Shown one piece after another: positions 52,047-61,141 of a stretch of DNA of 64,000 bases. Source of the stretch: Halobellus sp. MBLA0158 (GTDB lineage: Archaea; Halobacteriota; Halobacteria; Halobacteriales; Haloferacaceae); contig NZ_JBGNYA010000001.1 in assembly GCF_041477585.1 (NCBI RefSeq), positions 1,674,001 to 1,738,000 of the forward strand, given 5' to 3'. How positions within the stretch are numbered: the stretch's first letter is position 1; each line of letters opens with the position of its first letter. A program made the position numbers and the translations under genes. A model generated the notes under the pieces. That model made no database searches, was not told where the DNA came from, and saw only the letters and a program-made list of their open reading frames with translations.

Positions 52047-52134
52047 GGGCGAGAGTACCGAAGGATGGTGAATAAACCTTGCCGAACGGGTCGGAGAATG
52101 TGCAGGGACGTGCGTATCCTCCCGGAGCTCCCGA

Positions 52135-54147
52135 TTATTCGACCGGCTCGCCGCGCTCGGCGTACTCCGGCGCCACCTCGCGCAGGCGCTCCGTGTCGAC
52201 GAAGACGACGACGCGGTCGTTCCAGAGCCGGAAGTCGTGCTCGAAGGCGGTGTAGCCCGACAGTTCGGCCGCGACCTCGTCGCGGTCGTAGTCCTTCGCG
52301 ATGACCACCGGCGGAGCGTCCGCGAGCGCCTCGGCGGCCGGCAGGTCGGGCGCCGAACTGGTCACCTCGGCGTCGTACTGCTCCAGGTACCACGGCAACG
52401 GCAGGCGGTCGTGCCACGCCGGACCGCCCGGCGGTGCGGTCCGCAGCGACGACTCGTTGCGGACGTAGAACACCTCGCCGTCGCCGCCCGGCGGCCGCGT
52501 CCCGACGAAGAGGACGTCCGTCCCCTCGTTTGCGGCCGCGACGTCGCCGACAACCTCCATCGTCGGCTTGAGGTCGTTCGCGGGCTGGGCCCACTGGAGG
52601 ACCTGCTTGTCCTCCTCGGACGCGGAGTTGAAGTACGCCGCGTTGGCGGCGACGGCGCCGCTGAACGCCGCGAGCACGACGAGCGCGGCGAGGCCGACGC
52701 TGACCGCGTCCCGCGAGTCGAGCGCGTCGCGGGCGGACGCGACGACGAAGCCGACGCCCGCGGCCGCCGGAACCGCGAGCGGGAGGATCACGTGGACGGC
52801 GGCCCAGGGTGCCTGGATGTCGGTCGCGATCGGGTAGCCGAACAGCGACGCGACGGCCCAGTAGGTCGCGAAGGTGACGATCTCGCGCGGCCCGTCGCCG
52901 CGGATCCCGTAGCGGTCGACGGCGATGCCCAGCAGGCCGAACGCGATCACCGCCGGCGCGCCGTAGACCAGCGTCTCGGCGAGGTCGTGGAGGTACGGGA
53001 GGTACGGGTGGTCCTGGTGGCTCCCGCCGGCCCAGGTGTCGACGAACTTCTCCCCCGCGCCGACCGTGCCGGAGTCGACGACGCCCGGGATCATCGACGG
53101 CGTCGTGAACGCCTGCCAGAGATCGGGCCGCGGCGCGTAGAAGAACAACACGACACCGAGAAAGACGGCCGCGGCGCCGACCGCGGCCCCGACGACGCGT
53201 CCGAGCGACGCTCGCGGCGTCGGCCCGTGCGCGAGCAATCGTGAGGTGACGGCAGCACGCCACCGGCCGAACACCGCACGCGCCGACTCGCCGCGGGCCC
53301 GCGCCGCGATCAGTCGGTGGTCGGCCAGCAGCGCGCCGGCGCCGAGGAAGCAGAGCACGTAGACGATCGCGTTTTCCTTCGTCGTGAACGCGAGCCCGAG
53401 CGAGAACGCCGCGGGGAACGCATAACGGAGCCGTCCGGTGTCGAAGCCGCGGACGACGAAGCCGAGCGCGACGAACGAAAGCGCCGCCACGAGGACGTCG
53501 TTGCGCATAAACCGCGAGTAGTAGACCAAGAGCGGATTCAGCGCGAGGAGCGCCGCGAGCGCGACGAGCTCCGTGTTCCGGAGCCGCTCGCGGAACAGCC
53601 ACACCGACAGCGGCAGGAGCGCTCCGATCACCGCGACCGGGAGGCGCGCCGAGAAGTCCGAGACGGGGAGCAGCGCGAACAGCCAGTCGTTGACGATCGG
53701 CAGGAACGGCCCGTGGACGATCGGCCGGTACTCGTGGACGCCCGTCTCGTGGTACCGGAGGATCCAGTAGCCGACCCGACCCTCGTCCCAGTGGAAGATC
53801 CGCCCGCCGAGCGCGGCGGTCCGGAGGACCAGCGCGGCGACAGTGAACGCGACCACGCCGACGAGGGTATGCCGCCGGCCGAAGTGGTACTTCTCTCGCG
53901 TTCGCGAGACGACCTCCGAAATCGCTGTCGCCTCGCCGACCGTCGATTCGGTGCCGGCCGACGCGTCCGCGGCCGATTCGGTCCGATCGGCCCCGGCCGG
54001 ATCCGAGAGCGTGTCGTCGCCGGGGCGCGACGGCGTCCCGCGGGCGGACTGGGGTTGCTCGCCGATCTCGTCGGCGGACGAGACGTCGGCGGACGAATCG
54101 CTGGAGGGCGGAGCGTCGGAGTCGCGGGGGCCCGCGTCAGGGCTCAT
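52135..54147 (-). CDS. Agl23-like membrane glycosyltransferase-fold protein
   Basis: A 670-residue membrane protein with a cytoplasmic acidic N-terminus of about 95 residues, then about eleven helices and a 170-residue extracellular C-terminal domain. The GT-C motif GRIFHWDEGRVGYW follows the first helix. The layout matches the TIGR03663/Agl23 family associated with lipid-linked glycan flipping in haloarchaeal N-glycosylation. Catalysis is not shown. ATG 54147 is preferred over GTG 54153. Confidence 0.82.
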   Translation of the reverse strand: MSPDAGPRDSDAPPSSDSSADVSSADEIGEQPQSARGTPSRPGDDTLSDPAGADRTESAADASAGTESTVGEATAISEVVSRTREKYHFGRRHTLVGVVAFTVAALVLRTAALGGRIFHWDEGRVGYWILRYHETGVHEYRPIVHGPFLPIVNDWLFALLPVSDFSARLPVAVIGALLPLSVWLFRERLRNTELVALAALLALNPLLVYYSRFMRNDVLVAALSFVALGFVVRGFDTGRLRYAFPAAFSLGLAFTTKENAIVYVLCFLGAGALLADHRLIAARARGESARAVFGRWRAAVTSRLLAHGPTPRASLGRVVGAAVGAAAVFLGVVLFFYAPRPDLWQAFTTPSMIPGVVDSGTVGAGEKFVDTWAGGSHQDHPYLPYLHDLAETLVYGAPAVIAFGLLGIAVDRYGIRGDGPREIVTFATYWAVASLFGYPIATDIQAPWAAVHVILPLAVPAAAGVGFVVASARDALDSRDAVSVGLAALVVLAAFSGAVAANAAYFNSASEEDKQVLQWAQPANDLKPTMEVVGDVAAANEGTDVLFVGTRPPGGDGEVFYVRNESSLRTAPPGGPAWHDRLPLPWYLEQYDAEVTSSAPDLPAAEALADAPPVVIAKDYDRDEVAAELSGYTAFEHDFRLWNDRVVVFVDTERLREVAPEYAERGEPVE

Positions 54148-54290
54148 CGTCACTGTGTGTCGGCCACGCCGTTACAACTCTTGTGTTTGGAATTCCGAGG
54201 GGTCGTGTTTCGACGCCCCGGCCTCGCGGGTGCGGCCTCCGGTCCGCGGCGTGCCGATACCTCTTTGACGCCGCCGTGGGACCGCCCGGT

Positions 54291-54695
54291 ATGGTAACGC
54301 TCGGACTGGTGGTGACCGAGTTCAACGCCTCGGTCACCGATCGGATGGCGGAGGCCGCGAAGGAGGCGGCCGTCGAACGCGACGCGACGATCACGGAGAC
54401 GCTGCGGGTGCCCGGCGTGTACGACTCGCCGCTGGCGGCCGATCGGCTGGCGCGACGGGACGAGGTCGAGGCGGTCGCCGTCGTGGGCGCGATCGTCACC
54501 GGCGACACGGACCACGATCAGGTCATCGCCGACGCGGCGGCGCAGTCGCTCACGGAGGTGAGCCTCGACCGCGACGTCCCGGTCACGCTCGGCGTCTCCG
54601 GGCCGGGGCAGAGCGGGGCCGAAGCGCGGGAGCGAGTCGACAAAGGTGCGGAAGCGGTAAACGCCGCGGTCGATATGGTGGAGACGTTAGCATGA
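54291..54695 (+). CDS. ribH: 6,7-dimethyl-8-ribityllumazine synthase
   Basis: A 134-residue protein with the lumazine synthase pattern: LGLVVTEFNASVTDRMAEAA, VPGVYDSPLAADRLA, AVAVVGAIVTGDTDHDQVIADAAAQSL (active-site His region) and PVTLGVSGPGQS. It condenses the riboflavin intermediates. It is shorter than bacterial RibH (about 155) but standard for archaea. The stop overlaps the aminotransferase start (ATGA), suggesting cotranscription. Confidence 0.93.
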   Translation: MVTLGLVVTEFNASVTDRMAEAAKEAAVERDATITETLRVPGVYDSPLAADRLARRDEVEAVAVVGAIVTGDTDHDQVIADAAAQSLTEVSLDRDVPVTLGVSGPGQSGAEARERVDKGAEAVNAAVDMVETLA

Positions 54696-55840
54696 GTTTC
54701 GATTTCGCAGATCGGGTCGAACGGGTGGAACCGAGCGCGACGCTCGCGATCAGCAACAAGGCGAGCGAACTGGAAGCGGAGGGCGTCGACGTCGTCGACC
54801 TCTCGGTCGGCGAACCCGACTTCCCCACGCCCGAGAACATCGTCTCGGCGGGCCAGGAGGCGATGGCTGCCGGGCACACCGGCTACACCCCCTCGAACGG
54901 GATTCCGGAACTCCGGGAGGCGATCGCGTCGAAGCTCCGCGACGACGGCATCGACGCCGAGTCCGGCGAAGTGATCGTCACGCCCGGCGGGAAGCAGGCG
55001 CTCTTCGAGACGTTCCAGACGCTGATCGACGACGGTGACGAGGTCGTTCTCCTCGACCCCGCGTGGGTCTCCTACGAGGCGATGGCGAAGCTCTCGGGCG
55101 GCTCGCTCAACCGCGTCGACCTCGCGCCCTACGACTTCCAGCTGGAGCCCGCACTCGACGACCTCGGCGCGGCCGTCTCCGACGACACCGAACTGCTCGT
55201 CGTGAACTCCCCGTCGAACCCGACAGGCGCGGTCTACTCCGACGCGGCGCTGGAAGGCGTCCGCGACCTGGCCGTCGAGCACGACGTCACCGTCATCTCC
55301 GACGAGATCTACCAGCAGATCACCTACGGCGTCGAGCCGACGAGCCTCGCCACTCTGGACGGAATGGGAGACCGGACGGTCACGATCAACGGCTTCTCGA
55401 AGGCGTACTCGATGACGGGCTGGCGGCTCGGCTACCTTCACGCGCCCGAATCGCTGGTCTCGCAGGCCGGCAAGCTCCACTCGCACTCGGTGTCGTGTGC
55501 GGTGAACTTCGTCCAGCACGCCGGGCTCGAAGCCCTGGAGAACACCGACGAGGCGGTCCTGGAGATGCGCGACGCGTTCCGCGAGCGCCGCGATATGCTC
55601 TCGGACCTCTTCGCCGAGCACGGCGTCGACGTGCCCGTCGGCGACGGCGCCTTCTATATGATGCTCCCCGTCGACGAGGACGATCAGGCGTGGTGTTCGG
55701 GCGCCATCGAGGACGCCCACGTCGCGACCGTCCCCGGGTCGGCGTTCGGCTCGCCCGGCTACGCGCGGATCTCCTACGCCGCGAGCGAAGAGCGGCTCCG
55801 CGAGGCGGTCGACCGGCTCGCCGAACACGGCTACCTCTGA
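54692..55840 (+). CDS. Pyridoxal-phosphate aminotransferase, aspartate aminotransferase type
   Basis: A 382-residue fold-type I aminotransferase. The substrate loop SVGEPDFPTPENI, the PGGKQALF and NSPSNPTGAVYSD blocks, ISDEIYQQITYG, and the PLP lysine in INGFSKAYSMTGWRLGYLH are all present, ending with the arginine motif YARISYAAS. It probably transaminates aspartate or an aromatic amino acid; the two cannot be separated by sequence. It overlaps ribH by four bases. Confidence 0.93.
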   Translation: MSFDFADRVERVEPSATLAISNKASELEAEGVDVVDLSVGEPDFPTPENIVSAGQEAMAAGHTGYTPSNGIPELREAIASKLRDDGIDAESGEVIVTPGGKQALFETFQTLIDDGDEVVLLDPAWVSYEAMAKLSGGSLNRVDLAPYDFQLEPALDDLGAAVSDDTELLVVNSPSNPTGAVYSDAALEGVRDLAVEHDVTVISDEIYQQITYGVEPTSLATLDGMGDRTVTINGFSKAYSMTGWRLGYLHAPESLVSQAGKLHSHSVSCAVNFVQHAGLEALENTDEAVLEMRDAFRERRDMLSDLFAEHGVDVPVGDGAFYMMLPVDEDDQAWCSGAIEDAHVATVPGSAFGSPGYARISYAASEERLREAVDRLAEHGYL

Positions 55841-55957
55841 GGAGCGGGCTCCGGCGTTCGCTCTCGGTCACTCTGGCGGACAGCCGGCACCCGCTCGACC
55901 GAACCCGCGCCGGGCGTGCCGGACACCCGCAGGCCGGCGCGGGACGCTGATTACGTC

Positions 55958-55976
55958 ACGGGGGCTCTGCCCCCGT
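55958..55976. terminator. Perfect 8-bp hairpin after the aminotransferase gene
   Basis: ACGGGGGC and GCCCCCGT pair around TCT in the 214-bp gap between the aminotransferase and helicase genes. No T-run follows, so termination is uncertain; it could be an RNA-processing or protein-binding site. Otherwise the gap holds only a TATAAAC at 55984-55990 and the helicase TATA. Confidence 0.45.
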
Positions 55977-56024
55977 CATCCGGTATAAACGATCGCCTCG
56001 ATCGCTGGCGATGAGCGCCGCGGC

Positions 56025-56032
56025 TTTTTATA
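56025..56032 (+). promoter_or_regulatory. TATA box of the helicase gene
   Basis: TTTTTATA lies 23-30 nt before GTG 56055, right for a leaderless start. A second TATA-like element 40 nt earlier (TATAAAC) is also followed by GATCG. Confidence 0.5.
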
Positions 56033-56054
56033 CGATCGCGACCCACTCGCAGAC

Positions 56055-58016
56055 GTGTACGTTCGGGACCTGCCCGTCTCCGCGGCCGTCCGCGAGCACT
56101 ACCGCGCGGCGGGGATCGAGGAGCTGTACCCCCCGCAGGCCGCGGCCGTCGACGCCGGGATCGCCGAGGGCGGGAACGTCGTCGCGGCCATCCCGACCGC
56201 GTCGGGCAAGACGCTGATCGCGGAACTGGCGATGCTCACCGCCGACGGGCCGGCGCTGTACATCGTCCCGCTCCGCGCGCTCGCACGCGAGAAGTATGAA
56301 TCCTTCTCCGAACTGCCGGGCGTGAGCGTCGGCATCTCGACGGGCGACTTCGACTCGCCCGCAGAGGAACTCGGCGAGGAGGACGTCGTCGTCGCGACCG
56401 CGGAGAAGGTCGACTCGGCGATCCGGAACGGCGCCACCTGGGTCGAGGACCTCGCCTGCGTCGTCGTCGACGAGGTCCACCTGCTCGGGCGGCCGCGACG
56501 CGGGCCCACCCTGGAGGTGACGCTCGCGACGCTCCAGCGGCGGGCGCCCGGCGTCCAGGTCGTCGCGCTCTCGGCGACGATCGACAACCCCGAGGATGTC
56601 GCCGCGTGGCTCGACGCCGACCTCGTTGAGTCGACGTGGCGGCCGGTCGATCTCCGGACGGGCGTCTACTCGGAAGGAGCGGTCGCGTTCGACGACGACA
56701 CGGCGCTGTCGGTCGACGTCGGCCCCGTCGGCCCGAACGACGACGGGGACACCGAGGTCACGGCCGCACTCGTCGCGGACGCGCTCGACGGCGGCGGCCA
56801 GTGTCTCGCCTTCGTCCGCTCGCGCCGCGAGGCCGAGTCGCTGGCGGCGCGGCTCGCCGAGGACGGCCGCGAGAGCGACGCGACCGCGGATCTCGCGGAC
56901 GAAATCCGCGACGCGGGCGGCACCGAGACCGGCCGACTGCTGGCCGAGACCGTCGAGTCGGGCGTCGGCTTCCACCACGCCGGCCTCGTGAGCGAGCACC
57001 GCGCCCTCGTCGAGTCCGGCTTCCGGGACCGGGAGGTGAAGGTGCTCTGTGCGACGCCGACGCTGGCCGCGGGCGTGAACGTCCCGGCGCGTCGAGTCGT
57101 CGTCCGCGACCTCAAGCGCTACACCGGCGAGGAGATGGCGTGGCTCTCCACCCTGGAGGTCCACCAGATGTGTGGGCGGGCGGGCCGCCCACATCTCGAT
57201 CCCTACGGCGAGGCGGTGCTCGTCGGCGACGAGCACACCGCAGAGGAACTGTGGGATCGCTACGTCGACACCGGGCCCGAGGCCGTCGAGTCCCAATTGG
57301 CGGCTCGCGAGGCGCTGCGGACGCACGTCCTCTCGGTCGTCGCCTCCGGCTTCGCCGACTCCGAGGACGCGGTATTGGAACTCCTGGACGCGACGTTCTT
57401 CGCCCACCAGTCGCCCAACGTCGACCTCTCGGGCGTCCTCGCCGAGGTCGCCGACGAACTGGCGTCGATGGAGCTACTGGAAGTCGGGGCGGACGGCGGG
57501 CTCGCCGCGACCGACCTGGGCGCGACCGTCTCCCGGCAGTACGTCCGCCCGGAGACCGGCGCGCGGCTGATCGAGGGGATCCGGACGATCCGAGCGATGG
57601 ACGAAGACACCGTGACCGCGCTCACGGCGCTCGCGCTCGTCTGCGGCACGCCGGATATGCGCGGGACATACCTCGGCAACCGCGAGCGGGCCGAGATCTA
57701 CCGCTACGCGACGAGCCACGCCGCGGAGTTCACCACCGGCCCGGACGAGGCCGAGGACTTCGAGGCGTGGCTCTGTGCGGTCAAGCTCGCACGTATCCTA
57801 CGCGAGTGGAGCGAGGGCGCCGACATCGAGACGCTGGTCGAGCGCTACCGGATCGGCCCCGGCGACGTCGAGTCCCACGTCGAGCGCGCGGCGTGGCTCC
57901 TCGGCGCCGGCGACGCGCTCGCGGACACCCTCGACGCCGACGTCGGGATCTTCCGGACGGCGCGCCGCGACCTCGGCGAGTCGGTCTCGGAAGGCGCGGG
58001 CGCCAGGCGCCCGTAG
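56055..58016 (+). CDS. Hel308-like superfamily 2 DNA helicase, short form
   Basis: A 653-residue helicase. N-terminal Q-like motif (GIEELYPPQAAAVDAG), Walker A AIPTASGKTLIAE, DEVHLLG box, SATIDNPEDVAAWLDA, GVGFHHAGL, and motif VI QMCGRAGRPH are in Hel308 order. A winged helix and ratchet region (FEAWLCAVKLARILREW) follow. The usual C-terminal helix-hairpin-helix domain V of Hel308 is missing: the protein ends shortly after GAGDALADTLDADV. Known Hel308 proteins unwind lagging-strand forks. It may be a paralogue with altered control. The start is GTG 56055; the RuBisCO gene follows by 45 nt. Confidence 0.88.
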   Translation: MYVRDLPVSAAVREHYRAAGIEELYPPQAAAVDAGIAEGGNVVAAIPTASGKTLIAELAMLTADGPALYIVPLRALAREKYESFSELPGVSVGISTGDFDSPAEELGEEDVVVATAEKVDSAIRNGATWVEDLACVVVDEVHLLGRPRRGPTLEVTLATLQRRAPGVQVVALSATIDNPEDVAAWLDADLVESTWRPVDLRTGVYSEGAVAFDDDTALSVDVGPVGPNDDGDTEVTAALVADALDGGGQCLAFVRSRREAESLAARLAEDGRESDATADLADEIRDAGGTETGRLLAETVESGVGFHHAGLVSEHRALVESGFRDREVKVLCATPTLAAGVNVPARRVVVRDLKRYTGEEMAWLSTLEVHQMCGRAGRPHLDPYGEAVLVGDEHTAEELWDRYVDTGPEAVESQLAAREALRTHVLSVVASGFADSEDAVLELLDATFFAHQSPNVDLSGVLAEVADELASMELLEVGADGGLAATDLGATVSRQYVRPETGARLIEGIRTIRAMDEDTVTALTALALVCGTPDMRGTYLGNRERAEIYRYATSHAAEFTTGPDEAEDFEAWLCAVKLARILREWSEGADIETLVERYRIGPGDVESHVERAAWLLGAGDALADTLDADVGIFRTARRDLGESVSEGAGARRP

Positions 58017-58061
58017 GGACCGGCGGCGGCCTTTATCAGACCACGGCGCGAAGATCCGGCT

Positions 58062-59333
58062 ATGGCTGGAATCACCTACGAGGACTTCATCGACCTGTCG
58101 TACGAGCCCGCCGACTCGGACCTCGTCTGCGCCTTCCGGATCGCGCCCGCGGAGGGGATGGACGTCGCCGACGCGGCCTCGCGGGTCGCCTCCGAGTCCT
58201 CGAACGGGACGTGGGCCGCGCTCCCGACGGGCGAGGGGTTCACCGATATGGGCGCGACGGCCTTCGCGATCGACGACGGCGAGGTCGCCGCGGGCGAGAC
58301 GACCGAGATCAGAGTCGCCTACCCCGCGGGCCTGTTCGAGCCCGGCAGTATGCCGCAGATCCTCTCGTGCATCGCGGGCAACATCCTCGGGATGAAGGCG
58401 GTCGACTCGATCCGCCTCTTGGACTGCGAGTGGCCTGAGGGCCTCGCGACCTCCTTTATGGGCCCGCAGTTCGGCTCCGACGTCCGGGAGGAGATCTTCG
58501 GCGTCTCCGACCGGCCGATCCTCGCGACCGTCCCCAAGCCGAAGGTCGGCCTCTCGACCGAGCGCCACGCCCAGGTGGGATACGAGGCCTGGACCGGCGG
58601 CGTCGACCTCCTGAAGGACGACGAGAACCTCACCGACCAGGACTTCAATCCCTTCCACGACCGCCTCGTCGAGAGCCTCGCCCAGCGCGACCGGGCGGAA
58701 GACGAGACCGGCGAGCCGAAGTCCTACCTCATCAACGTCACCGCGGGCACGAACGAGATGCTCGAACGCGTCGACCAGGTCGCCGCGGAGGGCTGTGAGT
58801 ACGTGATGGTCGACGTGATCACCTGCGGCTGGGCCGCGGTCCAGGCCGTCCGCGAGCGCTGCGAGGAACTGGGCCTCGCGATCCACGCCCATCGGGCGAT
58901 GCACGCCGCCTTCGACCGCCTGCCCCATCACGGCGTCTCGATGCGCGTGCTCGCCCAGATCGCGCGCCTCGTCGGCGTCGACCAGCTCCACACCGGGACC
59001 GCCGGCCTCGGCAAACTGGCGAACGAGGACACCGTCGGCATCAACGCGTGGCTCCGCGACGATCTCTACGGCCTCTCCGACGTCCTCCCGGTCGCCTCCG
59101 GCGGGCTCCACCCGGGGCTCGTCCCCGATCTTTTGGACGCGACGGGCACGAACGTCTGCGTCCAGGCGGGCGGCGGGATCCACGGCCACCCCGACGGCAC
59201 CCACGAGGGCGCGAAGGCGCTCCGCGCGGCCGTCGAGGCCTACGCCGAGGGCATCTCCCTCGAATCGAAGGCCGACGAGAGCCCGGCGCTCGCGACGGCG
59301 ATCGACAAGTGGGGCACCGAGACGCCGCGGTAG
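58062..59333 (+). CDS. rbcL: Ribulose-1,5-bisphosphate carboxylase, archaeal form III
   Basis: A 423-residue large-subunit homologue. The catalytic PKPKVGLS (Lys159/161) and carbamylation motif GGVDLLKDDE (Lys185, Asp187, Glu188) are intact, as are HAHRAMHAAF, the loop-6 Lys in GTAGLGKLAN and the ASGG phosphate site. It is shorter than plant forms and groups by motifs with form III. In archaea these enzymes run in nucleoside/AMP breakdown, fixing CO2 to ribulose bisphosphate from ribose-1,5-bisphosphate. The isomerase for that step lies at 60097-61059. Confidence 0.95.
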   Translation: MAGITYEDFIDLSYEPADSDLVCAFRIAPAEGMDVADAASRVASESSNGTWAALPTGEGFTDMGATAFAIDDGEVAAGETTEIRVAYPAGLFEPGSMPQILSCIAGNILGMKAVDSIRLLDCEWPEGLATSFMGPQFGSDVREEIFGVSDRPILATVPKPKVGLSTERHAQVGYEAWTGGVDLLKDDENLTDQDFNPFHDRLVESLAQRDRAEDETGEPKSYLINVTAGTNEMLERVDQVAAEGCEYVMVDVITCGWAAVQAVRERCEELGLAIHAHRAMHAAFDRLPHHGVSMRVLAQIARLVGVDQLHTGTAGLGKLANEDTVGINAWLRDDLYGLSDVLPVASGGLHPGLVPDLLDATGTNVCVQAGGGIHGHPDGTHEGAKALRAAVEAYAEGISLESKADESPALATAIDKWGTETPR

Positions 59334-59354
59334 GGCGTCGCATCCCCGCCGCGA

Positions 59355-60032
59355 TCAGTCCGCGTTCGAGTCCGAATCGTGACCGTCGCCGTCCCCGTCG
59401 GCGACGATCTCGTGGTCGTGGGCGGACGCGGCGGCGACGCCGTCGCTTCCGGTCGCGGGCGTGCTGGTCGCCGCCGAGCCGCTCGTCCGTCGGTACAGCT
59501 CCGTCACCGCGGCGAACGCGGCGGCGCCGCTCGTGTTGACGAGCAGATCGACGACCGTGTCCTCCACGTAGAAGGCGAGCGACCAGCGGTACCAGAACGT
59601 CTTGAACACGAACTCGTAGACCTCGAAGCCGGCGCCGATCGCGACGACGCCCGAGACGAGCCAGACGGGAGAGCGAAGCGTCTGCTCTCGGAAGGTGAAC
59701 GCGAGGACGGCCGCGACGCCGAAGCCGCCCATCGCGTGCGTGAGGAGGTCCCACCAGGGCACGGCGGTGTAGACGTTGTACAGCACGCCGCCGAAGTGGA
59801 GCACCGAGACCAGCCCCGCCCAGAGGCCGATCGAGACCCAGGCGGCCGTCAGGCGGTCGCCGCGGGGGAGTTCGCGGCGGAGCCGAGAGCCGAGCACCGC
59901 CGGCCAGGAGCGCAGCGCGTGCTGGTCAGGATAGCCCGGCGTGGTCAGCGTCACCCACGTCGCGAGGAGGGTCAAACAGAGGGCGCCGACGCCGACGAGC
60001 AGCTTCGGCGAGAGGTGCGGGGGAGTCGCCAT
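59355..60032 (-). CDS. Multi-helix membrane protein (DUF2238-like)
   Basis: A 225-residue protein with about five membrane helices (first at residues 8-28). The conserved region WWDLLTHAMGGFGVAAV and AGFEVYEFVFKTF then EDTVVDLLVNTSGA resembles the YjdF/DUF2238 family. The tail (last 45 residues) is soluble and His/Asp-rich. ATG 60032 is preferred over GTG 60038. Function is unknown; it sits between two genes of the RuBisCO pathway on the opposite strand to RuBisCO. Confidence 0.75.
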   Translation of the reverse strand: MATPPHLSPKLLVGVGALCLTLLATWVTLTTPGYPDQHALRSWPAVLGSRLRRELPRGDRLTAAWVSIGLWAGLVSVLHFGGVLYNVYTAVPWWDLLTHAMGGFGVAAVLAFTFREQTLRSPVWLVSGVVAIGAGFEVYEFVFKTFWYRWSLAFYVEDTVVDLLVNTSGAAAFAAVTELYRRTSGSAATSTPATGSDGVAAASAHDHEIVADGDGDGHDSDSNAD

Positions 60033-60096
60033 CGCCACGAGAGTGACCGGTCCGACGGTAAAGGCTTTCTGTGGGCCCGCGGGCGCCGATCGGCGG

Positions 60097-61059
60097 TCAC
60101 AGCTCCCAGGGCTGGATCGGGCTCTCGCCGAACAGCTCGCGCATCAGCGTGACGATGCTCTCCGGGGGGAACTGCCCGCGCTCGGTGATGATCGCGTCGA
60201 CGTACCGCGGCGGCGTCACGTCGAACGCGGGGTTGAGTACCTCGGGATCGCCGATCTCGCTCGCAGTCTCGGGATCGATCACCTCCGACTCGTCGCGCAT
60301 CTCGATCTCGACCGTGTGTCCGGTGAGCGTCCCCGGGTGGAGCTTGATCGTCTGGGCCGCACAGACGATCGGCGTGCCGCGGTCGCGGGCGTTGACCGCG
60401 AGCCCGCTCGTTCCGATCTTGTTGATGACGGAGCCGTCGGCGGCAATGCTGTCGGCCCCGACGAGGACGTGATCGACGTCGTTGAGGTAGCGCCGCGCCG
60501 CGGAGTCGACGATGAGCGTCACGTCGACGCCCATCTCGCTCAGGGCCTCGGCGGTGATGTGGCCCTGATTCCGCGGGCGGGTCTCCTTGACGTACGCCGA
60601 CAGCGACTTGCCCTGCTCGACGGCGCCCTCGACGCAGGCCAGCACGTCCGTCGAGTGGCAGTGAGTCATAATCGTGTCGCCGTCGCGGAGGCGGTTCGCG
60701 CCCACGCGGCCGAGGTCGTGCTGGGCGGTGTCCAGCCGCTCGCAGAACTCGTCGGCGCTCTCGCGGACGCTCTCGCGGAGTTCCTCGACAGTCGCGCCGC
60801 GGACGTCGCGGAAGACGTACCGGAGCGCGTTCGGCAGACTGACCGCGGTCGGGCGGGTGTCACAGAGGACGCGGGCGGCCGCGCGGAGTTCGTCGAGGAA
60901 CGCCGACGGCGACTCGGCCTCGCTCGCGTCGGCCTGCGCCGCGAGGGCGCGCGCGGCGGCGTCGGCGATCGTGGCCGCGCCGCGGATCTCCATCGTGTCG
61001 ATGTCCTCGGCGATGCGGCTGACCTCCTCGGCCACCTCGCGTTCGGGAGCGTCGGTCAT
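60097..61059 (-). CDS. Ribose-1,5-bisphosphate isomerase
   Basis: A 320-residue member of the eIF2B/MtnA fold. Diagnostic features are the RGAATIADAAARAL helix, DTRPTAVSLPNALRYV, GDTIMTHCHSTDVL with catalytic-type Cys134, and VDHVLVGADSIAADGSVINKIGT with Asp203, corresponding to the Cys/Asp pair of the Thermococcus enzyme. It converts ribose-1,5-bisphosphate to ribulose-1,5-bisphosphate, feeding the form III RuBisCO encoded 0.8 kb away. It might be annotated as an initiation factor 2B subunit. Confidence 0.9.
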   Translation of the reverse strand: MTDAPEREVAEEVSRIAEDIDTMEIRGAATIADAAARALAAQADASEAESPSAFLDELRAAARVLCDTRPTAVSLPNALRYVFRDVRGATVEELRESVRESADEFCERLDTAQHDLGRVGANRLRDGDTIMTHCHSTDVLACVEGAVEQGKSLSAYVKETRPRNQGHITAEALSEMGVDVTLIVDSAARRYLNDVDHVLVGADSIAADGSVINKIGTSGLAVNARDRGTPIVCAAQTIKLHPGTLTGHTVEIEMRDESEVIDPETASEIGDPEVLNPAFDVTPPRYVDAIITERGQFPPESIVTLMRELFGESPIQPWEL

Positions 61060-61141
61060 ACCTGACTCTTCGCGGCGACGGCTGAAAAGCGCGGGTGACG
61101 ATCCGGGCGGAGCCGACGACGTCGGCGACGCGACCGCGGAG

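Noticed and set aside
60097-61059. Translation initiation factor eIF2B subunit
   Set aside because: Cys/Asp motifs match ribose-1,5-bisphosphate isomerase and RuBisCO is nearby.
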